Shown here: piece by piece, positions 1-4,294 of the stretch
Position numbering within the stretch: position 1 is the first letter of the stretch
How the letters are laid out: the number at the start of each line of letters is the position of its first letter
Assembly (NCBI GenBank): GCA_003456035.1
Contig: DMPJ01000464.1
Span: forward strand, 12,131-17,759
DNA length: 5,629 nucleotides
Reading direction: 5' to 3'
DNA from: Planktothrix sp. UBA8402
GTDB taxonomy: Bacteria; Cyanobacteriota; Cyanobacteriia; Cyanobacteriales; Microcoleaceae
Notes under the pieces: generated by a model
Told to the model about the DNA's origin: nothing
Databases searched by the model: none
What the model saw: only the letters and a program-made list of their open reading frames with translations
Program-made: the position numbers and the translations under genes

Positions 1-3
1 AGT

Positions 4-21
4 GCCAGCGTCCTCGCTGGC
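4..21. repeat. Short GC-rich hairpin repeat at the left edge
   Basis: Perfect 7-nt arms GCCAGCG and CGCTGGC (4-10 and 15-21) enclose a TCCT loop. It lies 43 nt beyond the stop codon of the minus-strand DUF1963 gene, so it could help end that transcript. The sequence where a T tract would be needed lies outside the window. Similar hairpins are dispersed in cyanobacterial genomes (recollection, not searched). Positions 22-63 hold nothing else I can recognise. Confidence 0.55.
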
Positions 22-63
22 TAGGATATAAAGTTTTAAATACCCAACAGCTTAAATCTTAAA

Positions 64-846
64 TTAATAACAAGCCCAACTAAAGGTTAAAATATGCTTA
101 TGTTCAGGACATTGGGTAATATGTCCGCATCCCATATCACCAAACATAATTGGTAAGTTGTCATTGGAATCTATTTGAAAGACAAATTGCATTCTCCGTT
201 GACATTCTGGACAGTTAGGATATTCTACATCTTGAACCCAATCGGGATAACCGGATAATTTATCTCCTGTTACCACCATTGAAAATAGATCATCCTCAAT
301 TTCAGAATCAGCCGGGATATCAATAATAATTCCAAAATCAGGACATTCAATTCTGATCATTTCCTCCGTATAATAATCATTAAAAATTAATCCCCATTCT
401 TCAAATTCAACCCCATCAGGATAGTCTGCTAATGGCTTCCATCCCACAATAGTTTTCGCAGGTAATCTATCCTTGACCCCCCCTAGCCCCCCGTGTACGG
501 GTGGTTGGGGGGAATATTGATTTGGTTCTACAATTCTGACTAATTTGTTATCCTCAAACGGAGCATAACTACTACAATTGAGACAGTAGAATAGTTGTAA
601 TAATCCTTGACCAAATTGACCTGAAAGTTCTGGCGGAATTTCGTTTAAATTCAGTTGTAATAGCAACGCCATTGGAGTTTGACAGCATCCACAAATCGGG
701 TAAGATTCCTGTTCATCTAACCAAGGTTGTCCCGAAAATTTAGAAGCGGTAATCCCACCATCGCCGTCTTCAACTATTGGTTTCCAAGTTAACCTTTTAT
801 GGGCATCTAGCCAAGGTTGGAGTTGTTCAAGAATTTCTGATCTCAT
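64..846 (-). CDS. YwqG-like DUF1963 family protein
   Basis: A 260-aa cytoplasmic-looking protein with no signal peptide or membrane segment. Its layout fits the YwqG/DUF1963 family, whose biochemical function is unknown, so none is assigned. Two halves resemble each other: residues about 36-91 (FSGQPW, then CGCC at 52-55, then CLNC at 88-91) and about 196-246 (LSGYPDW, then CPEC at 212-215, then FGDMGCG with C240 and C246). The paired cysteines in each half could bind a metal such as zinc (inference). Residues 112-124 (SPQPPVHGGLGGV) are encoded by a palindromic repeat and form a low-complexity linker between the halves. The ATG at 846 is well supported: a strong GGAGGT lies 10 nt upstream, inside the end of the preceding gene. 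The gene therefore appears to be second in a coupled two-gene unit. Family assignment is by pattern recognition and moderately sure. Confidence 0.8.
   Translation of the reverse strand: MRSEILEQLQPWLDAHKRLTWKPIVEDGDGGITASKFSGQPWLDEQESYPICGCCQTPMALLLQLNLNEIPPELSGQFGQGLLQLFYCLNCSSYAPFEDNKLVRIVEPNQYSPQPPVHGGLGGVKDRLPAKTIVGWKPLADYPDGVEFEEWGLIFNDYYTEEMIRIECPDFGIIIDIPADSEIEDDLFSMVVTGDKLSGYPDWVQDVEYPNCPECQRRMQFVFQIDSNDNLPIMFGDMGCGHITQCPEHKHILTFSWACY
477..512. repeat. C-rich/G-rich palindromic repeat inside a coding region
   Basis: A run of seven C (477-483), TAG, six C (487-492), GTGTAC, then GGGTGGTT and six G (507-512). The C run and the terminal G run can pair, and an inner CCCG/CGGG stem (490-493 and 498-501) has a TGTA loop. 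Repeats built from CCCCCCTAGCCCCCC are familiar between cyanobacterial genes (recollection). Here the element lies in frame within the DUF1963-like gene and encodes residues 112-124. Confidence 0.6.
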
Positions 847-853
847 TTTATTT

Positions 854-1240
854 TTAACCTCCAGAACAGGATTTTAACACCCAACCGATCACAATTCCTA
901 ACCCTCCAAAACGAACCGCTTGCCAAAAAGGTTCCTGAAAACTTCCCCAAGTCACCAAACGACTTTCTAAATCAAATTCTAGGGTTTCTAACTGCGTTTT
1001 TAACTGATTTAATTCCTCTTTCAATTGTTGCGATTTCGTTTGACGAATTTGAGGAATAACTTCATCAATACGGTTTTTCAATTCTATTTTACGTTGCTCA
1101 TCCCATTGAATTTGCGCCAATCTTGCTTTAAGATCAATCAGAGATTTTTCCACCTCGATTAACCCCTGTTCAATATCTTGAGTCCCATCCTGATCAGAAT
1201 TATTCGTTGATGGGGGTTGAGACGCGGGTTGACTTGCCAT
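854..1240 (-). CDS. Small coiled-coil protein with C-terminal membrane anchor
   Basis: A 128-aa protein of a family I do not recognise. Residues 1-21 are polar and low in complexity (Ser, Gln, Pro, Asn, Asp). Residues about 22-95 are rich in Leu, Ile, Lys, Glu and Gln with heptad-like spacing, pointing to a long helical coiled coil. Residues about 105-122 (FWQAVRFGGLGIVIGWVL) look like one membrane helix, followed by a short KSCSGG tail. A tail-anchored topology with the coiled coil in the cytoplasm is inferred. The ATG at 1240 has no good Shine-Dalgarno. Its last two Gly codons and stop (GGA GGT TAA) carry the ribosome binding site of the next gene, so the two are probably co-transcribed and coupled. 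It starts 44 nt from the divergent gene at 1285. The reading frame is quite secure; the function is unknown. Confidence 0.75.
   Translation of the reverse strand: MASQPASQPPSTNNSDQDGTQDIEQGLIEVEKSLIDLKARLAQIQWDEQRKIELKNRIDEVIPQIRQTKSQQLKEELNQLKTQLETLEFDLESRLVTWGSFQEPFWQAVRFGGLGIVIGWVLKSCSGG
857..862 (-). promoter_or_regulatory. Shine-Dalgarno overlapping the end of the upstream gene
   Basis: On the minus strand GGAGGT sits 10 nt before the ATG at 846 and directly before the TAA (854-856) of the coiled-coil gene. Ribosomes ending the first gene would therefore stop on the initiation site of the second. This is the strongest Shine-Dalgarno in the window and fixes the DUF1963 start. Confidence 0.75.
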
Positions 1241-1243
1241 AAT
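1217..1243 (+). promoter_or_regulatory. Possible promoter of the 1285-1608 gene
   Basis: CATAAT (1238-1243) matches a -10 box at five of six positions, with TTGAGA (1217-1222) upstream. The 15-nt spacer is short, so this is weak. The element would lie within the first codons of the divergent coiled-coil gene, as expected when only 44 nt separate the two starts. Confidence 0.22.
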
Positions 1244-1284
1244 AGTAAAAGACCGAATTCACACCGCAATTAACACTATCATTT

Positions 1285-1608
1285 ATGACCAACCTCAATT
1301 CCACGACTCCCGACCTTTCTAACCATAATCTCAGTCCACGCACGGCTAGTCTCAGCGAGTATAGCACATTAGAACTCGCCCAAGCCCTGTCAGAACGGTT
1401 AGCAATTTCTGAACGAGACTGGCACCGTCTCAAGTCTGACCGCAATGCTCGCGCTGGGGAACATTTGGCGGCAGCTTTAGTCTTTTTGCTCAAGAATCAG
1501 CCCAAAGAAGTCATCCCTCGGTTAAATCAAGCGGTGGGTTGGTTAGAACGATTGATTTCCGCTCCTCCCTGTCCGACCCATGGTACAACTAAAAAAAATA
1601 AGTCGTAA
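1285..1608 (+). CDS. Small conserved cyanobacterial-type protein, possibly DUF6439
   Basis: A 107-aa soluble protein. After a polar Ser/Thr/Asn-rich start of about 25 residues, residues 28-92 look like a helical bundle: LELAQALSERLAISERDWHRL, then a basic stretch (RNARAGEH, 53-60), AAALVFLLKNQP (62-73) and a third helix ending GWLERLIS (85-92). The core ends in APPCPTHG (93-100), then a short Lys-rich tail. I recall this pattern as a cyanobacteria-restricted protein catalogued as DUF6439; that name is tentative and no function is known to me. The repeat-like helices resemble TPR-type packing, but I see no clear TPR consensus. No Shine-Dalgarno precedes the ATG. It is divergent from the coiled-coil gene and convergent with the RsbW-like gene, so it is probably transcribed alone. 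Confidence 0.75.
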   Translation: MTNLNSTTPDLSNHNLSPRTASLSEYSTLELAQALSERLAISERDWHRLKSDRNARAGEHLAAALVFLLKNQPKEVIPRLNQAVGWLERLISAPPCPTHGTTKKNKS

Positions 1609-1743
1609 CTATCAGAAACTAACCTAAATTTGGGAGTTGAAATCGAGAGATTTAGAACAAAATGAGAGATAAAATCTTAACCTATAGCCGTTCAACTCCC
1701 CATCAAACAGGTAGTTTAGACATATTTTAACTGATTAAAACCA
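1609..1743. other. Convergent intergenic spacer with nested inverted repeats
   Basis: This spacer lies between the 3' ends of two converging genes. Perfect 10-nt arms GGGAGTTGAA (1632-1641) and TTCAACTCCC (1691-1700) enclose 49 nt that contain a smaller pair, AGATTT (1648-1653) and AAATCT (1672-1677). A third, AT-only pair lies at 1725-1730 and 1735-1740 (TTTTAA/TTAAAA), just past the RsbW-like stop. None has a convincing T tract. It may form a 3'-UTR structure serving one or both transcripts; a small RNA is possible but unsupported. Confidence 0.35.
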
Positions 1744-2217
1744 TTACCAATCCTGATGTCTATAAGCTGTTGTCACTCTCTTACATAACGTCAGTTCTGT
1801 CCCGGTTCTATTCCATTGCACACGATCAAAGATTTGATAGAGAATGTACAAACCTCGTCCGCATTCATGTTCATCATGGGGTAAATCAGAATCATGGGTT
1901 TGTTGTTCGCAGTTTTCGGGCTCCTGCCATTGACATTGACAAGGAGGTTTAAAACCACCGCCCTGATCTGATATAATCCACCAACAATGATCTTGAATAA
2001 CACAAGAGCGGACAACTACGGTTTTAGAGGGGTCTAAACTATTGCCGTGCTTGGCAGCATTGACAAGTGCTTCTTGTAGTCCAAGACGAATTTCGACTCG
2101 CAACGGGTCTGGAATTTCAGCCAGAAGCAAGTCCAAAACTGGACTGAGATACAATGTAGAAGCAAAGCTAATAGTGACCCAGTTGCGTTTAACCGGACGC
2201 GATGTTAAAGCAATCAC
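1744..2217 (-). CDS. RsbW-like anti-sigma regulatory factor (GHKL ATPase domain)
   Basis: A 157-aa single-domain protein of the HATPase_c_2 type. This family includes serine kinases that bind sigma factors and phosphorylate STAS anti-anti-sigma partners. The N box is EALVNAAKHGN (49-59, with E49 and N53 expected to contact Mg-ATP), the G1 box is DQGGGF (84-89) and the G2 box is GRGLYI (120-125). The length is normal for RsbW. Between G1 and G2 the ATP-lid region (90-119) is unusually rich in Cys and His (C93, C95, C103, H108, H114, H117, C119). The start is GTG at 2217 with AGGGAG upstream; an overlapping ATG at 2219 runs straight into TGA and cannot be the start. No sigma factor, STAS protein or PP2C phosphatase lies nearby, so the partner is elsewhere. 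The domain call is firm; kinase activity and target are inferred. Slr1861-type cyanobacterial proteins are the likely relatives. Confidence 0.88.
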   Translation of the reverse strand: MIALTSRPVKRNWVTISFASTLYLSPVLDLLLAEIPDPLRVEIRLGLQEALVNAAKHGNSLDPSKTVVVRSCVIQDHCWWIISDQGGGFKPPCQCQWQEPENCEQQTHDSDLPHDEHECGRGLYILYQIFDRVQWNRTGTELTLCKRVTTAYRHQDW

Positions 2218-2225
2218 ATGGAAAA

Positions 2226-2231
2226 CTCCCT
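2226..2231 (-). promoter_or_regulatory. Shine-Dalgarno fixing a GTG start
   Basis: AGGGAG on the minus strand, with its GGAG ending 8 nt before the GTG at 2217. Upstream of this GTG the frame stays open to a TAG at 2281-2283 but contains no further ATG, GTG or TTG, so the GTG is the only sensible start. Confidence 0.65.
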
Positions 2232-2410
2232 GGCAACGTGGTGGATAAACCTCACACTCTGCATAGTTATCAATTCTCCCCTACTATGGAGTTTAATCTG
2301 GGTGGGTGAGCGTGAGTACCCGTTCATTCATTAGATTACCAAAAGAATAATAAAAAACGCAATTAATTTTGAAAAATAGTGTATTTGTTTGTATTACAAA
2401 TGAAATATAA

Positions 2411-2521
2411 ACAATCTCAACCTTCGAGAAATCAAGGTATTTTGCAGAAAACCAGCCAAGAGAAGACTTAAATTTGACTGTTGAGGAGGATGAGAAAATC
2501 ACACCGATCAATTTATCCTAA
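2411..2521 (+). pseudogene. Possible decayed 3' end of a coding sequence
   Basis: In the plus frame from 2411 to the TAA at 2519-2521 there are 36 codons with a balanced, hydrophilic composition. Examples are TFEKSRYFAENQPREDLN followed by TVEEDEK and ITPINLS. No usable ATG or GTG begins it, and it is closed upstream by TAA at 2408-2410. The same frame is open again from 2354 to 2407 (KTQLILKNSVFVCIT), with two more stops before that. It could be the degraded tail of a lost gene, or chance. No family is recognised. Confidence 0.2.
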
Positions 2522-2551
2522 TTGATAAAAGTTAGTAGCTCCTGATACAAA
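2522..2551 (+). promoter_or_regulatory. Possible promoter of the alpha/beta hydrolase gene
   Basis: TTGATA (2522-2527) and TACAAA (2546-2551) are 18 nt apart and each matches consensus well enough to be plausible. A second candidate nearer the gene is TTGTTA (2584-2589) with TAACAT (2607-2612), spacer 17 nt, overlapping an imperfect palindrome AATGT/ACATT (2598-2602 and 2609-2613). I cannot choose between them from sequence alone. Confidence 0.25.
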
Positions 2552-2628
2552 AGATCAAATCCGCCTTCATTTTTCTCATACTTTTGTTAATATTATTAAT
2601 GTAAGTTAACATTTATTTACAAAACTAC

Positions 2629-3525
2629 ATGATTACCACCCCAACCATCACCTCTGAAACCATCCCTGGACAATATTGGCAGTGGCGGGATCAGTGTATT
2701 TACTATGTCCGTGCGGGTGAACGTCATCCCCAGCGTCCGCCGTTACTGCTATTGCATGGGTTTGGAGCATCTACCGACCACTGGCGTAAAAATATACAAG
2801 GGTTACAAGGAGATTTTGAAGTCTGGGCGATTGATTTATTGGGGTTTGGTCGTTCGGCAAAACCCCAGGTCGAATATAGCGGTCAACTATGGCGAGATCA
2901 GCTTCACGACTTCATTACAGAGGTTATTGGTCAACCCGTAATTTTAGCTGGAAATTCCCTAGGAGGGTATGCCTGTTTATGTGTTGCCGCCCAATGTCCA
3001 TCAACCGCTAAAGGTATCATTTTACTCAATAGTGCCGGGCCATTTACGGAGACTGAACCCCGTCCAGAACCTCCGCTTTGGAAAAAAGCCATTTCTCAAA
3101 CAATGCGATCGCTTTTCCGTCAAGATTGGGTAAGTTTTTTAATTTTCCAATGGACAAAACGCCGTTCTATTATTCGGAAAACCCTACTCAAAGTCTATCT
3201 TAATCCCGATGCAGTTACCGATCAATTAGTCGAAGAAATTTATCGCCCTTCCTGTGATCCGGGTGCAGCACAGGTATTTGCATCGGTATTTAAAAGTCCC
3301 CAAGGAGAAAAAGTTGATGTATTATTAAATCAGTTAACCGCTCCTCTATTATTAATTTGGGGAGAAGGAGATCCCTGGATGAAATGTCGAGAACGAAGCC
3401 GCAAGTTTCATCAATATTATCCCCAGTTACAGGAATATTTTCTGAGTGCGGGTCATTGTCCCCATGATGAAGTTCCTGAACAGGTTAATAATATTATTCG
3501 AGCTTGGGTTTTGGAACAGGTGTAA
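2629..3525 (+). CDS. Alpha/beta-fold hydrolase
   Basis: A complete 298-aa serine hydrolase of the alpha/beta fold with no signal peptide. Visible in order: oxyanion-hole motif LLLHGFGAS (40-48), DLLGFGRS (69-76), the nucleophile elbow GNSLGG with Ser110 (108-113), a helical cap region around 140-215 with a basic patch (TKRRSIIRK, 176-184), the acid Asp248 in LIWGEGDPW, and the base His276 in SAGHCPHDE. HGFG, GNSLGG and GHCPHDE together recall the clade containing plant chloroplast pheophytinase, so an ester of a pigment or lipid is a reasonable but unproven substrate. Related proteins may also be haloperoxidase- or epoxide hydrolase-like, and motifs alone do not settle this. The ATG at 2629 has no Shine-Dalgarno, common in cyanobacteria. 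It stands alone, with a strong palindrome starting 33 nt after its stop. Confidence 0.88.
   Translation: MITTPTITSETIPGQYWQWRDQCIYYVRAGERHPQRPPLLLLHGFGASTDHWRKNIQGLQGDFEVWAIDLLGFGRSAKPQVEYSGQLWRDQLHDFITEVIGQPVILAGNSLGGYACLCVAAQCPSTAKGIILLNSAGPFTETEPRPEPPLWKKAISQTMRSLFRQDWVSFLIFQWTKRRSIIRKTLLKVYLNPDAVTDQLVEEIYRPSCDPGAAQVFASVFKSPQGEKVDVLLNQLTAPLLLIWGEGDPWMKCRERSRKFHQYYPQLQEYFLSAGHCPHDEVPEQVNNIIRAWVLEQV
3105..3112. repeat. HIP1 octamer
   Basis: GCGATCGC, the highly iterated palindrome of many cyanobacterial genomes, within the cap region of the hydrolase gene. It is the only exact copy I found in the window. It supports the cyanobacterial origin but has no known local function here. Confidence 0.85.
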
Positions 3526-3552
3526 ACTACCTTTTTGAAACCATATTATATT

Positions 3553-3592
3553 CCCCGGTGTAGAGACGTTGCATGCAACGTCTCTACAGGGG
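3553..3592. repeat. Perfect 30-nt palindrome with CCCC/GGGG outer arms
   Basis: Positions 3559-3588 form a perfect palindrome with no loop, each arm reading TGTAGAGACGTTGCA inward. CCCC (3553-3556) and GGGG (3589-3592) extend the stem past a GG bulge (3557-3558). It lies between the converging hydrolase and ferredoxin genes. As RNA it would be a very stable hairpin on either strand and may end or protect the hydrolase transcript, but no T run follows. I recall this GAGACGTTGCATGCAACGTCTC core as dispersed in many copies in cyanobacteria. The rest of the spacer (3526-3552 and 3593-3673) shows nothing recognisable. Confidence 0.85.
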
Positions 3593-3673
3593 ATTTAGGG
3601 GGATCATATCTGTAGCGTCATCATAAATTTTCGGCGACTCTTAACACCAAGATCCGATAAATCACAACAAGGT

Positions 3674-3976
3674 TTAATAATATTGATATCGGGAATGAAA
3701 GCGGGGATTTAGTTTATCTTGGACGGGTTCGCCTTGTTTTAAATGTTGTTCAACTATCAGGGGAACATCTTCCGGTTTAACCCGATAATACCAAATTTCA
3801 TCGGGAATTACTCGCACCGTCGGGCCAATATTGCATTGACCCAGACAACCACTGGCTTCCATTGTGACTCCTTCAATATTACAATTTTGGAAAGCTTCGA
3901 GAACTTTACTAGAACCTTGTAGTTGACAAGACTGATGTTGACAAATTAACACACAACGAGGGGGTTGAGTTTGCAT
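3674..3976 (-). CDS. Small thioredoxin-like [2Fe-2S] ferredoxin
   Basis: A 100-aa soluble protein resembling the thioredoxin-fold [2Fe-2S] ferredoxins, related to the C-terminal domain of NuoE/HoxE-type subunits. Counting from the ATG at 3976, the cysteines are C8, C12 and C17 in CVLICQHQSC, C32, and C44/C48 in GCLGQCNIGP. The first group with the CxxxC is the usual cluster ligand arrangement (C8 or C12, C17, C44, C48). YYRVKPEDVPLIVEQHL (63-79) is the conserved C-terminal element of the fold. It probably carries single electrons in the cytoplasm; the partner is unknown. An eight-codon longer version from a TTG at 4000 is possible, but ATG with the family-like MQTQPPRCVLICQ is preferred. Neither start has a good Shine-Dalgarno (a distant GGAG lies 14 nt before the TTG). 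It stands alone, facing the hydrolase, and is separated from ppsA by a terminator. Confidence 0.88.
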   Translation of the reverse strand: MQTQPPRCVLICQHQSCQLQGSSKVLEAFQNCNIEGVTMEASGCLGQCNIGPTVRVIPDEIWYYRVKPEDVPLIVEQHLKQGEPVQDKLNPRFHSRYQYY

Positions 3977-4025
3977 AAATAAATATTTAATTTCAATCAA
4001 AGACTAACAATTAACTCCATCTATA

Positions 4026-4054
4026 ATTTAACTTAAAACAACTCCGAAGATCAA
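4026..4054 (-). promoter_or_regulatory. Possible promoter of the ferredoxin gene
   Basis: On the minus strand TTGATC (4049-4054) and TTAAAT (4026-4031) are 17 nt apart, about 50 nt upstream of the ATG at 3976. The match to consensus is moderate. The strong terminator at 4224-4257 means the gene most likely needs its own promoter in this region. Confidence 0.28.
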
Positions 4055-4072
4055 AGTTAGTGTTTACAAATT

Positions 4073-4096
4073 CTTTGTGTCTTTGTGTCTTTGTGG
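4073..4096. repeat. Three tandem 8-nt units
   Basis: CTTTGTGT (4073-4080), CTTTGTGT (4081-4088) and CTTTGTGG (4089-4096). It overlaps the start of the longer tandem duplication. CTTTGTGTCTTTGTGG-type sequence is a common intergenic repeat in cyanobacteria (recollection). The array is likely prone to slippage. Confidence 0.75.
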
Positions 4097-4234
4097 TTAA
4101 ATTAGCGATAAATTATTTTGGTGCGTGCGATGCAGCTTACACACCCTACAAAAAACTGCGTGTCTTTGTGGTTAAATTAGCGATAAATTATTTTGGTGCG
4201 TGCGCGTTGCTTACGCACCCTACAAAAAACTGCT
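4086..4234. repeat. Tandem duplication of 75 and 74 nt
   Basis: Copy 1 is 4086-4160 and copy 2 is 4161-4234. The first 44 nt of each (4086-4129 and 4161-4204) are identical, then come one single-base indel and a few substitutions. Each copy contains a hairpin: GGTGCGT/ACGCACC in copy 2 (4195-4201 and 4213-4219), and GGTGCGT/ACACACC in copy 1 (4120-4126 and 4139-4145), where one pair is weakened. Each ends with CCCTAC, six A and CTGC. In copy 2 that end is the T tract and stem base of the ppsA terminator. With 3977-4085 this fills the 318-nt gap between ferredoxin and ppsA. Plus-strand reading across it is open from 4060 but merely encodes the repeat twice, so no gene is called. Confidence 0.9.
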
Positions 4235-4257
4235 TTAGCATTAGTCCGCTAAAGCAG
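4224..4257 (-). terminator. Rho-independent terminator of ppsA
   Basis: On the minus strand a perfect 10-bp stem CTGCTTTAGC/GCTAAAGCAG (4248-4257 and 4230-4239) with an 8-nt loop is followed directly by six T (complement of 4224-4229). It begins 37 nt after the ppsA stop codon. This is a textbook intrinsic terminator and separates ppsA from the ferredoxin gene. Confidence 0.88.
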
Positions 4258-4294
4258 AGATTGACTTACACTACTTTTAAACCTGTTGACTTAC

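Larger units (their letters stand above)
2218..2628. other. AT-rich divergent intergenic region, 411 nt
   Basis: This region separates the 5' ends of the RsbW-like gene (minus) and the hydrolase (plus), so it must hold both promoters. No convincing intact gene is present. A minus-strand frame across 2293-2511 is open but has a TTG start, no ribosome site and a Ser/Phe/Ile-rich product typical of AT-rich noncoding DNA. A small operator-like palindrome, TTTGTA-T-TACAAA, lies at 2388-2400. A protein-like plus-strand frame lies at 2411-2521. Possible promoter elements are listed separately. Confidence 0.6.

Noticed and set aside
1200..1493. Minus-strand open frame of 97 codons
   Set aside because: It overlaps the well-supported 1285-1608 gene and the coiled-coil gene start in other frames. 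Its Arg/Ser-rich product has no family look.
1770..2248. Open frames on both strands across the RsbW-like gene
   Set aside because: All are shadows of the gene with clear N, G1 and G2 boxes; none has a ribosome site or recognisable motif.
2240..2265. Yfr1-like small RNA, suggested by a CCTCACAC string
   Set aside because: The exact conserved ACUCCUCACAC core and the flanking two stems with a U-tract are not present.
2381..2401. NtcA binding site
   Set aside because: No GTA-N8-TAC spacing fits at this place; the palindrome has a different geometry.
2293..2511. Minus-strand open frame of 72 codons
   Set aside because: It has a TTG start, no Shine-Dalgarno and a Ser/Phe/Ile-rich product expected from AT-rich noncoding DNA.
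2480..2521. GAGGAGG followed by ATG and an 11-codon plus-strand frame
   Set aside because: The ATG overlaps the end of the purine run with no spacing, so initiation is unlikely. The purines are explained by the GAG GAG GAT codons of the possible remnant frame.
4086..4234. CRISPR array or iteron-type origin
   Set aside because: There are only two adjacent copies with no spacers between them, no cas or rep gene, and the units are hairpin-containing intergenic repeats.
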